A stretch of DNA of 64,000 nucleotides from Maniola hyperantus. Its lineage: Eukaryota > Arthropoda > Insecta > Lepidoptera > Nymphalidae. Under the pieces are notes generated by a model, which was not told the DNA's origin, did not search any database, and worked only from the letters and a program-made list of their open reading frames with translations. Position 1 is the first letter of the stretch; each line of letters opens with the position of its first letter. Both the position numbers and the translations under genes were made by a program. Shown one piece after another: positions 33,651 to 43,934 of this stretch. Location: contig NC_048539.1 in NCBI RefSeq assembly GCF_902806685.2, positions 3,732,501 through 3,796,500 on the forward strand, read 5' to 3'.

Positions 33651-34849
33651 CTGAGGTACTGATTAGAAATAATAAGCTCCAAGTTAGAAAGAAGTTCGCA
33701 TACCTATCAGTGGCGAAGGGTGAAAATCTGAAAAAGGGAAGCCGGAAAGGTACCTACCTACCTACTTACCTAAAAGAATATCAGCTGTTCCCCATCGATT
33801 AAAGACGCTTTTTGTGTTCACAACTCGATTTAGAAAAATTAGGTAGGTACTATCGTTACGTAACAGGAAATCTGTTAAACAACAATCTATGTGAATTAAG
33901 GTAATTTCTGATGTTGACTTACCAAACTGAATCTAAATTACTTATTAACTTACACTTATTAGTTATTAATCACTAGCCCCAATTTATTATATCAAAATAA
34001 AACACCACTAACAACTTTAAAAACAAACGTGCATGGACGCTTCACAAAAACAATAATCAATCAAAATCAATATCAAATCACCCTTCAAAATACAAAATAC
34101 TCAAAATAGTAGCATGTACCTGTTAAAATAATACTTTTAATATAATTTTTAATTTGGACGTATAATACGGTAACTCGGATTCTAGCGGCTTAACTACGTC
34201 AAATTTGTCTGACCTGTCAGAGTTCCAAATTCGTATTCGCTACTGGGCCAGATTAAATTGGTGCAATCCAACCGTAGAGCGAGACAGACCTTTCGCTTTC
34301 GCTAGGGAAATGAAAGAGATAAATACTAAGCAAAAATCTAACTAGGGAATCCGATATTTTACGGCTTGTATGGTGTAGGACTGTTCACTGTAGGTGTATG
34401 TTACTTACCCACATTAGCTGTTATGCTTTTAACTTAAATTAGTAATAACAAAAAAATAGCATTTGTGACGATCGAACCTTTGTATTTACGAACGTATTAC
34501 CGAATTTATGTGAATAGTACCTACTTACGCTATATTATGCCAATCCTTAAAGGGAAGCCGATAGGAATCGTGTTATATTGACTCTTCGCCGCTGATACCT
34601 ATCCAATCTTCTGTTAACAACATTCCTAATTTGTTTGTAAAATTAAAACTTACCCAAAGTAAAAAATTACTTTTACCTGTTCGAACATCAGTCAGTTTCA
34701 AAGAAATACCTAACCACGAGTGATAAATTACTTTGTTAATCGACAGACTAAAAGGTCAATATTTGGTTTACTTTATTAAATAAACACAAATCAAATTGAC
34801 ATGGACAACATTATAATTTAATGTTGGTGAAATATGATTTGATTTATTA
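33651..34849. other. Upstream flank of Gr-C, no gene recognised
   Basis: AT-rich, apart from a moderately GC-richer piece at 34180-34380. No exon with the family motifs or splice sites was found. Promoter elements could not be assigned. Confidence 0.4.
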
Positions 34850-35355
34850 GGAGCTAGATGTTGCCTGCGATTTCGTCCGCGTGGATTTAGGTTTGAAAAT
34901 TCGGTCTGAAGTCTTTTATTTTCCGAGTGAAAAAATCAAATAACTTCCTAATACTTTTAGACAGCTTAATTGAACTTTTAAGTTTACTAACTACCTACCT
35001 ACAGGTTATATCAAGATGGCCGTTGGTGGGGTCAAAGATACTGAAATCCAGGAGATTTAACTCACTTAAGCCTTGGGATTTAGGGAAAAATGGTCGATCC
35101 GAATCTTATCTATTTAGATTAGAAAATCTATCATCGCAGACAATTTTTATGAAAATCACTTCCCATATTATAAATACGAAAGTGTGTTTATTTGTTGGTT
35201 TGTCCTTCAATCACGTTGCAACGGAGCAACGAATCGACGTGATTTTTTGCATGGGTATAGTCAAAGACCTGGAGAGTAACATAGGCGACCTTTTATCCCG
35301 GAAAATCAATAAGTTCCCACAGAATTTTTAAAATCTACATCCACGCGTATATCTT
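34850..35355. repeat. R-A head (+) and R-A2 (-)
   Basis: 34850-34925 begins like R-A ('gatttcgtccgcgtggattt'). About 35160-35355 is R-A2 on - ('gtccttcaatcacgttgcaa', 'agttcccacagaattttt'). The 134-codon frame here runs through repeat DNA. Confidence 0.65.
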
Positions 35356-35740
35356 TGTTTTAGCATCAAGAACAATGACAAGGTCGCGCTTCATAAAATA
35401 AAATTCTTCACAAAGAGCAGGTGTTTTATTACTGAGAAAGTTTTAGAAAACAACCGTGAATTCTTTTTTCTTTATCTTAATAAATTTTAAAGATGTTTTG
35501 TTTTCACAGCTCCAGTATAAAATTTTTGCTGCCCATTTTTTTATAATTATTTTTCTTTCGCACTTTCATTAAAGGGTGAGGAAACCTATGCTCAGTCATG
35601 GGTTGGTGGGGCGATGGTTTATGGTGATGGTTCTCTCTTGAAAGGAGCTGCTAGTCTACATAATTATTATTTGTAATTTGTCACGAATACGCTCCATAGT
35701 CGCGCGGATCCATACAGTATTCGCGCGTAAAGTGTGAAAA

Positions 35741-35938
35741 TTTACTAGACTAGAAAGCCTAGCGAATATTGGCCCAACGTACTCAGCTAATGTATTTGGA
35801 AAATATATGGGAGCCCTTGGTGTTCATTTGCCGCCTGTGAGCATTACTGGCAGAGTTTTGTGGGTTTTCATACAAACATCAATATTAATGATCTTGGAGC
35901 AATTTGGAAACAGTGAAAAATTGAACGCATCAGACTAA
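35741..35938 (+). other. Orphan exon-like open frame with hydrophobic stretch
   Basis: A + frame without ATG at its start, following ctag, reads 'NIGPTYSANVFGKYMGALGV', 'HLPPVSITGRVLWVFIQTSI' and 'LEQFGNSEKLNASD', then TAA. An AATAAA lies about 65 bp later. The pattern GAL..PP.SI.GRV with a hydrophobic run faintly recalls ionotropic receptors of the IR75 type. It could equally be a fragment of a decayed gene or chance. No neighbouring exon was found. Confidence 0.25.
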
Positions 35939-36549
35939 TGTGTACTGGAGCCTTTACTTAGAATCAAGGAATCTTCAGCCTTCCAACCTACCTAGGCACT
36001 AAATAAAGTTTGTTCCGTTCTTTCTGAACCTAAAGTACCCGCATTTACCAACTCAAACAAAATCCAGAACATTGAGAACTGAATTCAAAGCTTATTGATT
36101 ATGTATTTTAATGTTTAAAAAGTTCCTTTGTACTTGTTTTACTTCTGTTTTATTTTATTCAATAGACATTCTGAATGTTTCAAATTCCAATATTGTTATT
36201 GAAATTGTATTATGTAGTCTAACTAACTAACAGATTTAGGGTTTTTTTGGTTAGGCAGGAAGAATATCTCTGATTGTTCAAGATCGATTCAGCTCAAAAG
36301 CTGTAAATATGATAGTATAATAGGGTATTGGACTGTAGTAATAAAATTATGTGATTTTTTTGTATAGCGGTAGTTTATGGGGCTGGAATTCATTCTTAGA
36401 GAGAATAATTTTAAAAAAACATGATTTATATTTATTTTTTAACACAATTAAGTCACGCTGTACGGAAAGCGGTTAGTTACGTCACAAGCCGTAAAAAACA
36501 AATATTTTTAAATTTTTTAACCTAAAAAATATTTTCACGCAGAAATTAC

Positions 36550-36945
36550 TCTACATATTTCCGCAACTTCATCCACATGGAATTAGGTTTTTTTAAATCC
36601 CGTGGAAACTATTTGATTTTCCGAGATAAAAAGTACGTTTATGTCACTCTCCAGGTTTTCAACTACATCCATGCAAAAAATCATATCCGTTGCTCTGTTG
36701 CGACGCGATTGAAGGACGAACCACGTACTAACAAACCAACAAACAAACACACTTTAGCATTTGTAATAATATGAGTACTGATTTTAATTTTCCTTCTCGA
36801 AGAAACGCCTTAGTGACGTGATTTCGCTAGCACTTTAGACTTTTTTGTTTATCTTTTAAGTAAACGAAGGAAAACTAGAGTACCTAAGTAAGTTGAAGAA
36901 GTCATCACGTAAACTGCTAACAGTTTACGTGAGGACTTCTTCAAC
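36550..36945 (+). repeat. R-A2 copy and a 25-bp-arm hairpin
   Basis: 36550-36780 is R-A2 on +. At 36892-36945 'gttgaagaagtcatcacgta' with 5 more bases faces its complement across a 4-nt loop, with one mismatch in 25. Confidence 0.8.
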
Positions 36946-37289
36946 AAAATATTATGAAGAAACCTCGACTCTCGAGAAATAATATTAACCCTATACAAGT
37001 ACAGAACGGAAAAGTTAGATAACAAGTTTATCCTAACCTTATTCCAATTTTATCCAAAAAGTCCTATCGCCCGAAATTAGCCAAGTTACTGACCCGACCT
37101 TGCGCCTTGTATTACGAAACTTTGATGTTATCAATGAGATAATCGCCTTCCTGTTGACTCTATTGGGGTTTGACTTTGAATATATTATTGCCCTGTTGAG
37201 GCGTTTATTCATAATAATTGAATAAACGATATATAAATTGATCAATAACCTATTAGAACAGTTGTTCAAACCTATTCGAATTTCTTTCA

Positions 37290-38165
37290 ATAACTCGGTG
37301 CCTAATGGCGATTACGCACTGCACTTCCGTCATCCGAGTTCTATCCGTCATCCGTGAGAATACCAGCGATTATCTACGACATATGTCATTTAAGCTACCA
37401 TACAAAACAAAAAGGAACGTATTTTCACGGACTCGGATCGGATAAGTGCGTTACTGCCGTAAATCATTGACTTTCAACGCTCAAGTTGTATGGCAACGCA
37501 TGCCAAGCATTAATACTTTTAATAATATAGGTACAGAAAAGAAAAGAGAAAACTTTTATTCACATGCTGTGCCTTCACCTTAATGTATTATGCTATCCAA
37601 GCGATTCTACCGCCTAGTATATATAAAATAAAACATTGAAGTATAAATAGAAGAAATTATTAACTCAAATCTTCATATACAGGGTGGCCGGGGATGTGAC
37701 GTCTATCCGATCCGAGTCCGTGAAAACACGTTCCGAAGTATGAATTATTTGTATTTTCACGGATTTGCATCGGATGAGTGCGTGATCGCTTTTAAAAAGT
37801 TTCGCTTCAAAACTTGCCCGTTGCAAACGTGGCCGGCTCCTCACTCGCGCTTTCGGCGCCAACCATTTTTAGGGTTCCGTACTCGAAGGGTGCCAACGGG
37901 ACTCTGTTACTTTGCTGTCTGTACATCCGTCCGCCCGTTCGTCTGTCTGTCTGTCAGCGAGCTGTAATAGGAGTGATAGGTAGAGAGTTGAAATTTTCAC
38001 AGAATATGTAGGTATTTCTATTGCTAAAATAAATACTAAAAATTTCAAAACGGCTGCCTTAAAATATAAAATAAAGTAAAAAGTGCTATTTCTTCTACGG
38101 AACGTACTTTTTATTTCTTTTTGGTACGGATCCCTTCGTGTGTGAGTCCGACTCACACTTGAACG
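37290..38165. repeat. 'Ccgtcatccgtgagaatacc' repeat and R-C-like copy
   Basis: About 37290-37490 matches the two outer parts of 47300-47830. About 37680-37860 carries related sequence ('atccgagtccgtgaaaacac'). About 37866-38165 is R-C-like ('agggttccgtactcgaaggg', (TGTC)n). Confidence 0.65.
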
Positions 38166-38964
38166 TTTTTTATTAGGTATCATTAAATTACTTCCTACTA
38201 CCAGGGGTATCATAATATCACGTGAACGGTGACAAATTTCATGACTATATTTTGTGACTCGGACGAACTTCACGCAAAAGTTGGCTCGTTAATTAAATTT
38301 ATGGCCATTTAAAATTTAAGGTTCAGCCGAGACGTTCCCGTAATAAAGTCAAGGCTTTTCATAGGTACTTTCACATTCATGTATCTTGTAGATACGATAA
38401 TTAATTAATTAGATATTCATGTTAATTTATCAGCGAAACTTTTTAAATGAGACACCAGCAATAATAAGTTAGCTAAACACCACAGACCACGAACACAGGA
38501 ATAGCAAGAAAGAAAGAAAGAAAAGACGTTTATTTATGCAATTGTGCTACACATTACAACTTAAAGCTACACATTACGACTTTGATATAGCTTACAGCTC
38601 AGAAACGTGACACTTTGGAAGATTCTGTCTCATACAAAACTTGTTTGTGTTATTGATACCAATTGATACCAGCTATTGATTATTGTAGGATTTATGCGTG
38701 GCATCTGTTTTGAAAAAAAAAGAAAAATGGTGGACCAAAATCTTATTGAAAGAAATCATCTTACAAATAAAAATTTATGACAATCAGGAAGCGTAAAATT
38801 CTACCAATTCTGAATAAATAATTTCAGTTTGAGTTTGAATGATTTGTGGTTAGCCAATATCACAATATTATGCAATATTATAAATGTTTCCCTCCAAATT
38901 TATTGCATCATAAACTCTCTAGATACTCTTCATAATACCTGAATACAGAAGGTATATTTGTAAC
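38166..38964. other. No gene recognised
   Basis: AT-rich DNA with an (AAAG)n run near 38510. No splice-bounded frame or shared repeat was seen. Confidence 0.4.
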
Positions 38965-39385
38965 TAGCTTATGCTCGCGACGTCGTCCGCGTGGACTACA
39001 CAAAGAAACCCTTATTTTCCCCCCTTAGGGATTGAATTTTCCAAAATCCTTTCTTAGCGGATGCCTACGTCATAATAGCTACCTGCAAGACAAATTTCAG
39101 CCCGATCCGTCCAGTAGTTTGAGCTGTGCGTTGATAGATCAGTCAGTCAGTCAGTCAGTCAGTCAATCACCTTTGCCTTTTATACATTTAGATTGAGTTG
39201 TAACTCGAAAACAATATGAAATTTTGGTAGAAGTTAAATTGATTCTCAAACATAGCCACTAGTAGCCATATCATACCTATATGACGTTTTCTCGGTCTCA
39301 GCGACAGAGACAATGCTCTACAAATCTGCTATCTCCTACATCATCGACGTACCTACATTATTTTCGGCCGCGTTCTGTACCATAA
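38965..39385. repeat. R-B (+) and hairpin MITE fragment
   Basis: 38965-39193 is a full R-B on +. About 39270-39385 is part of the hairpin MITE of 41209-41393 ('gacagagacaatgctctaca', 'tcggccgcgttctgtacc'). Confidence 0.7.
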
Positions 39386-40079
39386 AGTCAGCCAATGACA
39401 ACTATTGCGATTGTAATAATGATTGATGCAGGTTTTCCATATTGACCTACAGAACTCAGAAGGGATTGTGACTGTCACTTTGCAGCTGTCATTTTATCAT
39501 AATTGAGCATCAAGTAAGATTGAGGAGCAGTGAAGAGCTAAGTTGTATCCGAATAAAAAAAAAAATTGTGAAAAATCACGAAAAAGAATATAATATTCAT
39601 CGATATAAATGACAAGATATGCCCAAGCGAACAAAAATTTTAGGAACCAAATAAATCAGCGCCACCTCTTAGATACTGAACGACCCGTTTGAAATCCAGT
39701 CGTCACTGAGGTTGCATGATGCATCGGTGCATTAGCACCACAATTAGCACCAATGAGCCGGTGCCATTTTGTTTGTTCAATAACCCTGTCCATACGAAGT
39801 AATATCTAAGTCAATGATAATATTGTATTCTGTACACAAGAGCACCGATTTAATCCCCTTACTAAGGCAGGTAGTCAAAAAGATTTCCTATAACCAATTA
39901 TTGTAATAAACCCAGACCTCCAATAACTCACGTAGGAAATTATTTGTCTTCCACATCTCCACTCGAAGGGTCGAATTTATATAAAATTAAATCAAGATTA
40001 TTGGAGAGGAAAATTTGGGATATTATTTTCCTTGTAAGTCATTTCCGGGACTTTAACATAAAACCTTGAAAAACCACTA

Positions 40080-40260
40080 CTGCGTAATGTGTTGTATTGT
40101 CCTTCAATTACGCCACATTAGAGCAACAGATCGACGTGATTTTTGCATGGATATAGTTAAAGACATATTAGAATAACATTTTATTTGGAAAAAATCATAA
40201 AATTCCTTGAAATTTTTAATCCTAGATCCACGTGAATAAAACACGCATCATCTACACAGT
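40080..40260 (-). repeat. Degenerate R-A2 copy
   Basis: 'gtccttcaattacgccacat' and 'gacgtgatttttgcatggat' identify it. The end is eroded. Confidence 0.55.
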
Positions 40261-40461
40261 TTTTACTACCTCAGGAGGCAGGGCCTCACACTAAAGCTGT
40301 TAACTACATGTTTATTAAGAAGAAAATAAAGATTATTATTATTTAAAAAAAAAAAAATATGCACTGCCATAGTTTGTACTCTGTAAGTTCATATGTACCT
40401 ACTGTGTTATTTTTTTTCATCGCTGCGCAGACTGTTTTTATAGAATAAGGCACTAATTTGT

Positions 40462-40667
40462 AGGCTTACCATATTTTTGATGAAAATAAACGAGTCTATG
40501 TGGAACTATGTGGAATATTTGGGGATGTTGAACATTTATTAAATGAATGTGTCCGAGTTCAGTCTGGTCGGGATAAAATTGTAAGGCATATGGATTTGAA
40601 CAGATTTGATACGGGCATGTTTGTGAATATACTTGCCCGTCCTGCAGGATGCCATAAGTCTGTTTGA
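40462..40667 (+). mobile_element. LINE ORF C-terminal fragment
   Basis: The + frame reads 'VELCGIFGDVEHLLNECVRV', 'RDKIVRHMDLNRFDTGMFVN' and 'ILARPAGCHKSV' then TGA. The HLL.EC pattern is typical of the region after the reverse transcriptase in jockey-like elements. 5' truncated. Confidence 0.65.
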
Positions 40668-40919
40668 ATCCATAAGCCTTATTTCTTGAAGATTGTATAA
40701 CTTTTATTTTCTTTTTGTTCGATTTGTATTATTTCGCTAGGTTAGAATTTCTTGTTTTTATTTCATGTACTTACTTAGATTATAATAGGGCTGAGTATGT
40801 ACATGGATAAAATACAAAGAAAAAAACCATCATCCACTGTAATATTTCAAGACATCAACATCTTAATTCACGTTCAGTTTCGACAGCGAACTCGACGATG
40901 GTAATGAGAATTTATAAAA

Positions 40920-41393
40920 TATAGCTGATCCCCGCGGCTTCGCCCGCGTAGATTTAGGTTTTTAAAAATCCCGTTTAGTCTATGTCACTCAGGAATAATG
41001 TAGCTTTTTACTGGTGAAAGTATTTTTAAAATCGGTTCAGTAGTTCCAAAGATTACCCCCTACAAACAAACTTAACGACATAACCTCTTAATATAATAGT
41101 ATAGATAACTTGTTTTTGCAATTTTCACCAACAATTGAAGATTTCAAGAAAGAAAACTTATTATCCACAACAATTCGTAGTAAGTAATATTTTCGTAAAA
41201 TAAAGTACAGTACGCGGCAGGAAATAATGTACATCGACCTTTAGAAGGAGATTTGTAGAGCATTGTCTCTGTCGTTGAGACCGACAAAACGTCATATAGG
41301 TATGAGTGACAGAGACAACACTCTACAAAGCTAAAATGTCATTCTAAAGGCCGATGTACATTAGTTTCTGCCGCGTACTGTACTATAAAGGTG
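40920..41393. repeat. Short LINE-tail-like repeat and complete hairpin MITE
   Basis: 40920-41105 resembles 20940-21140. 41209-41393 has inverted ends ('tacagtacgcggcagg' and 'ctgccgcgtactgta'), then 'aatgtacatcg' in both arms, and an inner stem built on 'gacagagacaa'. Confidence 0.75.
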
Positions 41394-41904
41394 CTACGCG
41401 TTTTCGTAGCATGACATACTTAGTAGAATTCTAGTTTCAACGGCGAGTTCGTCCACGAACACAGGATTGTAGAGAATAACAAACTTGATAATATGCTTGG
41501 ATATGAGCTAAAAAGTAAAAGAAAAGTCATTTACTTTGAAAATAACTTTTAATATTCTACATACAGTCAAATAGGATACCTATAAAATTGAGATACTAAT
41601 CGATAGTCGTCCACCAAATATCTACACATTAATACATGTTATTCTATTAAAAATGATCTTAAATGTTCCTTAATATATTTACATTTATTATTATATCTGT
41701 ATTTAATTTATCTTCTAGACTGGTTTCACCTTAGACTTATTATTAGGTACTTTTTATGCAATAAATTTATTATAACAATTTTAAAACTATTTACAAAATA
41801 TTAAACTATTTGTTATATAAGAATATCATGCAGTTCTATCATGTACAACAAATTTGACATTAAATTTTAAGTATGTAATATAATTCATACCAATTAATTA
41901 ATAA
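41394..41904. other. No gene recognised
   Basis: AT-rich DNA between repeats, no exon-like stretch. Confidence 0.4.
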
Positions 41905-42245
41905 CGACCTCCCTGGCGCAGTGATAAGCGCTGTGGTCTTGTTAGCGGGAGGTCCCGGGTTTGATTCCCGGCAGGCTTTAGAATTTAATAATTTCCAAAT
42001 TTCTGGTCTGGCCTGGTGGGAGGCTTCGGCCACAGCTAGTTACCACCCTACCAACAAAGCCGTACCGCCAAACGATTTAGCGTTCCGGTACGATGCCGTG
42101 TAGAAACCAAAGGGGTATGGGTTAAATAAAAAATAAACTGCCATACCGCTTTCAGGTTAGCCCGCCATCTTAGATTGCATCATCTTTTACCATCAGGTGA
42201 GATTGCAGTCAAGGGAGTCAAGGGCTAACTTGTATCTAAATAAAA
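41905..42245 (+). mobile_element. tRNA-derived SINE (S1)
   Basis: Full-length copy: 'acctccctggcgcagtgata' head, B box 'cgggtttgattcccgg', body and A-rich tail. The short frame across its head is not a gene. Confidence 0.9.
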
Positions 42246-42512
42246 GAAAAAAAAAAACAGAAACACTGACTTTTCGCGTTCCAAAACTAGATGTACACTT
42301 GTTTTAGATGACAGTGCTTTCCTTAAATAGATAGCCCATTTTATACAAAACAAAAGAGATCTGCAAGGAAGGTAGGTATACATAAAATTATATATTTAGA
42401 TTTAACATGTTTACAATAATATCAAGTCACAATCAGAGGTGTGTGTGTAAGTGTATATACGTGTGTGTATGTATAAGTGACAATTGACATACACATGTTT
42501 TTTACACATTTT

Positions 42513-42897
42513 TAGGGTTCCGTACCTCAAAAGGAAAAACGGAACCCTTATAGGATCACTTTGTTGTCTGTCTGTCTGTCTGTCTAGATTGGTAGGTAGG
42601 TAGATCTTATAGCTGACATTTGGGGAAAAATCTGAAAACCATGAATTTAGGGTTAGATCACACAAAAAAATTTAAATTGTGGTCATGAACTAATAATTAG
42701 TATTTTCAACTTTCGAAGTTAATGACTATATCAAGTGAGGTATCATATGAAAGGTCTGCACTTGTGCATTCTAAAACAGATTTTTATTTATTTTTATGCA
42801 TCATAGTTTTTGAATTATCGTGCAAAATGTCGAAAAAGTACGACTGTAGTACGGAACCCTCATTGCGCGAGCCTGACTCGCACTTGGCCAGCTTTTT
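42513..42897 (+). mobile_element. R-C element
   Basis: Near-complete copy from 'tttagggttccgtacctcaa' to 'ctcgcacttggccagctttt', with (TGTC)n near the start. Confidence 0.8.
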
Positions 42898-43165
42898 TGT
42901 GTACATGGTTGATACCTACTTGATACCCAGCTTAGCACTGTCTTGGAAGATTTTATCTTCGTCATTTATTATACCTAATTGCTAATTTAAAAATGTAAGT
43001 AGGTAAGGTAATTTATCTTAATAATTCGTCTTTTACTTTTATTGCGCATCTAACAATAAATATTAGGTACATACAAATGAGCTTTAAATTTATTTAAATA
43101 TTCTCTAATATTTACATAGTCACTAAGTTGTTTGCAAATTAAAACAAAATAAGTACATAGATAAA

Positions 43166-43330
43166 GTACGCGACAGGTCAAGATGGCAATCGGGGTATGA
43201 GGCGGGGGCACCCCGCACACCCGCACGTCACCCGCGCTCGCCCGCACCGGCTAAGCGTGGTTGTGCGGGTGTGCGGGGCGTTCCCATCCCGATTGCCATC
43301 TCGATTCTCGACCTATCGTGGACTATACCT
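43166..43330. mobile_element. GC-rich MITE (M1)
   Basis: 'agtacgcgacaggtcaagat' at the left and 'gattgccatctcgattctcg' with 'tggactata' at the right. The right end holds a small duplication. Confidence 0.8.
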
Positions 43331-43464
43331 ATCTTATGCGATCGTACGGAACCTTCGTACGCAAGTCAGACTCTTGGCGGATTTTTTAAAATAAATGTGG
43401 AGAACAATAGATACCTACAGTTATTTTTTAGAATGTGTCTGAGTTTGATTGATCAGTCTATCTT

Positions 43465-43484
43465 AATATAATAAAAGGAAAAGG

Positions 43485-43515
<31 letters not shown>

Positions 43516-43685
43516 TCTATCAACGCACAGCTCAAACTACTGGACGGATCGGGATGCAGATAGTTATTATGACGTAGACATCCGCTAAGAAAGGATTTTT
43601 GAAAATTCAATCACTAAAGGGGTGAAATATGGATTTGAAATGTGTGTAGTCAACGCGGACAAAGTCGCGAGCATAAGCTAGTATT
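43465..43685 (-). repeat. R-B repeat
   Basis: Reverse copy, slightly deleted in the middle. It ends 57 bp from the stop of the 5-HT2 C-tail exon. Confidence 0.8.
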
Positions 43686-43741
43686 CAAATATGAATCAAA
43701 CTAAGTACATGTGTTTGGAGTGCGCTACGAAGAATCCCCTC

Positions 43742-43934
43742 TCAATAGCGCAATTTAAAATCACCCAACTGTGGTTCCATGAGCACAGTCTCCGTAGTTT
43801 CGTGGGCCAACGGTGAAGTGGTGGGCATGGCGGAAGGCCGCAACGATATCGCGAGGGGCAACGCAGATCGCGCGCAGAGCTGGGAGGCGCCGCGAGTCGA
43901 GCCGACAGATCTGTACCGAGTGCAGCGACCCCTT
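43742..43934 (-). CDS. 5-HT2: Probable C-tail exon of the 5-HT2 receptor
   Basis: After a tttcag acceptor, one base (A) completes the AG left by the TM7 exon, and 63 codons follow before TGA. The product begins 'RGRCTRYRSV' and ends 'EPQLGDFKLRY'. Arg/Cys-rich sequence right after helix 8, then 'ALPLAISL', suits a receptor tail. The frame is GC-rich and clean, in contrast to its surroundings. Without this exon the receptor would stop at a TAG lying inside the donor (AG|gtagac) at 49089-49094. Phase agreement and composition favour splicing, but the 5.2-kb intron is unproven. Confidence 0.6.

Noticed and set aside
34927..35331. 134-codon open frame on +
   Set aside because: It runs through an R-A2 repeat on the opposite strand and has no known motif.
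37869..38273. 134-codon open frame on -
   Set aside because: It overlaps an R-C-like repeat with TGTC runs and has no domain or splice context.
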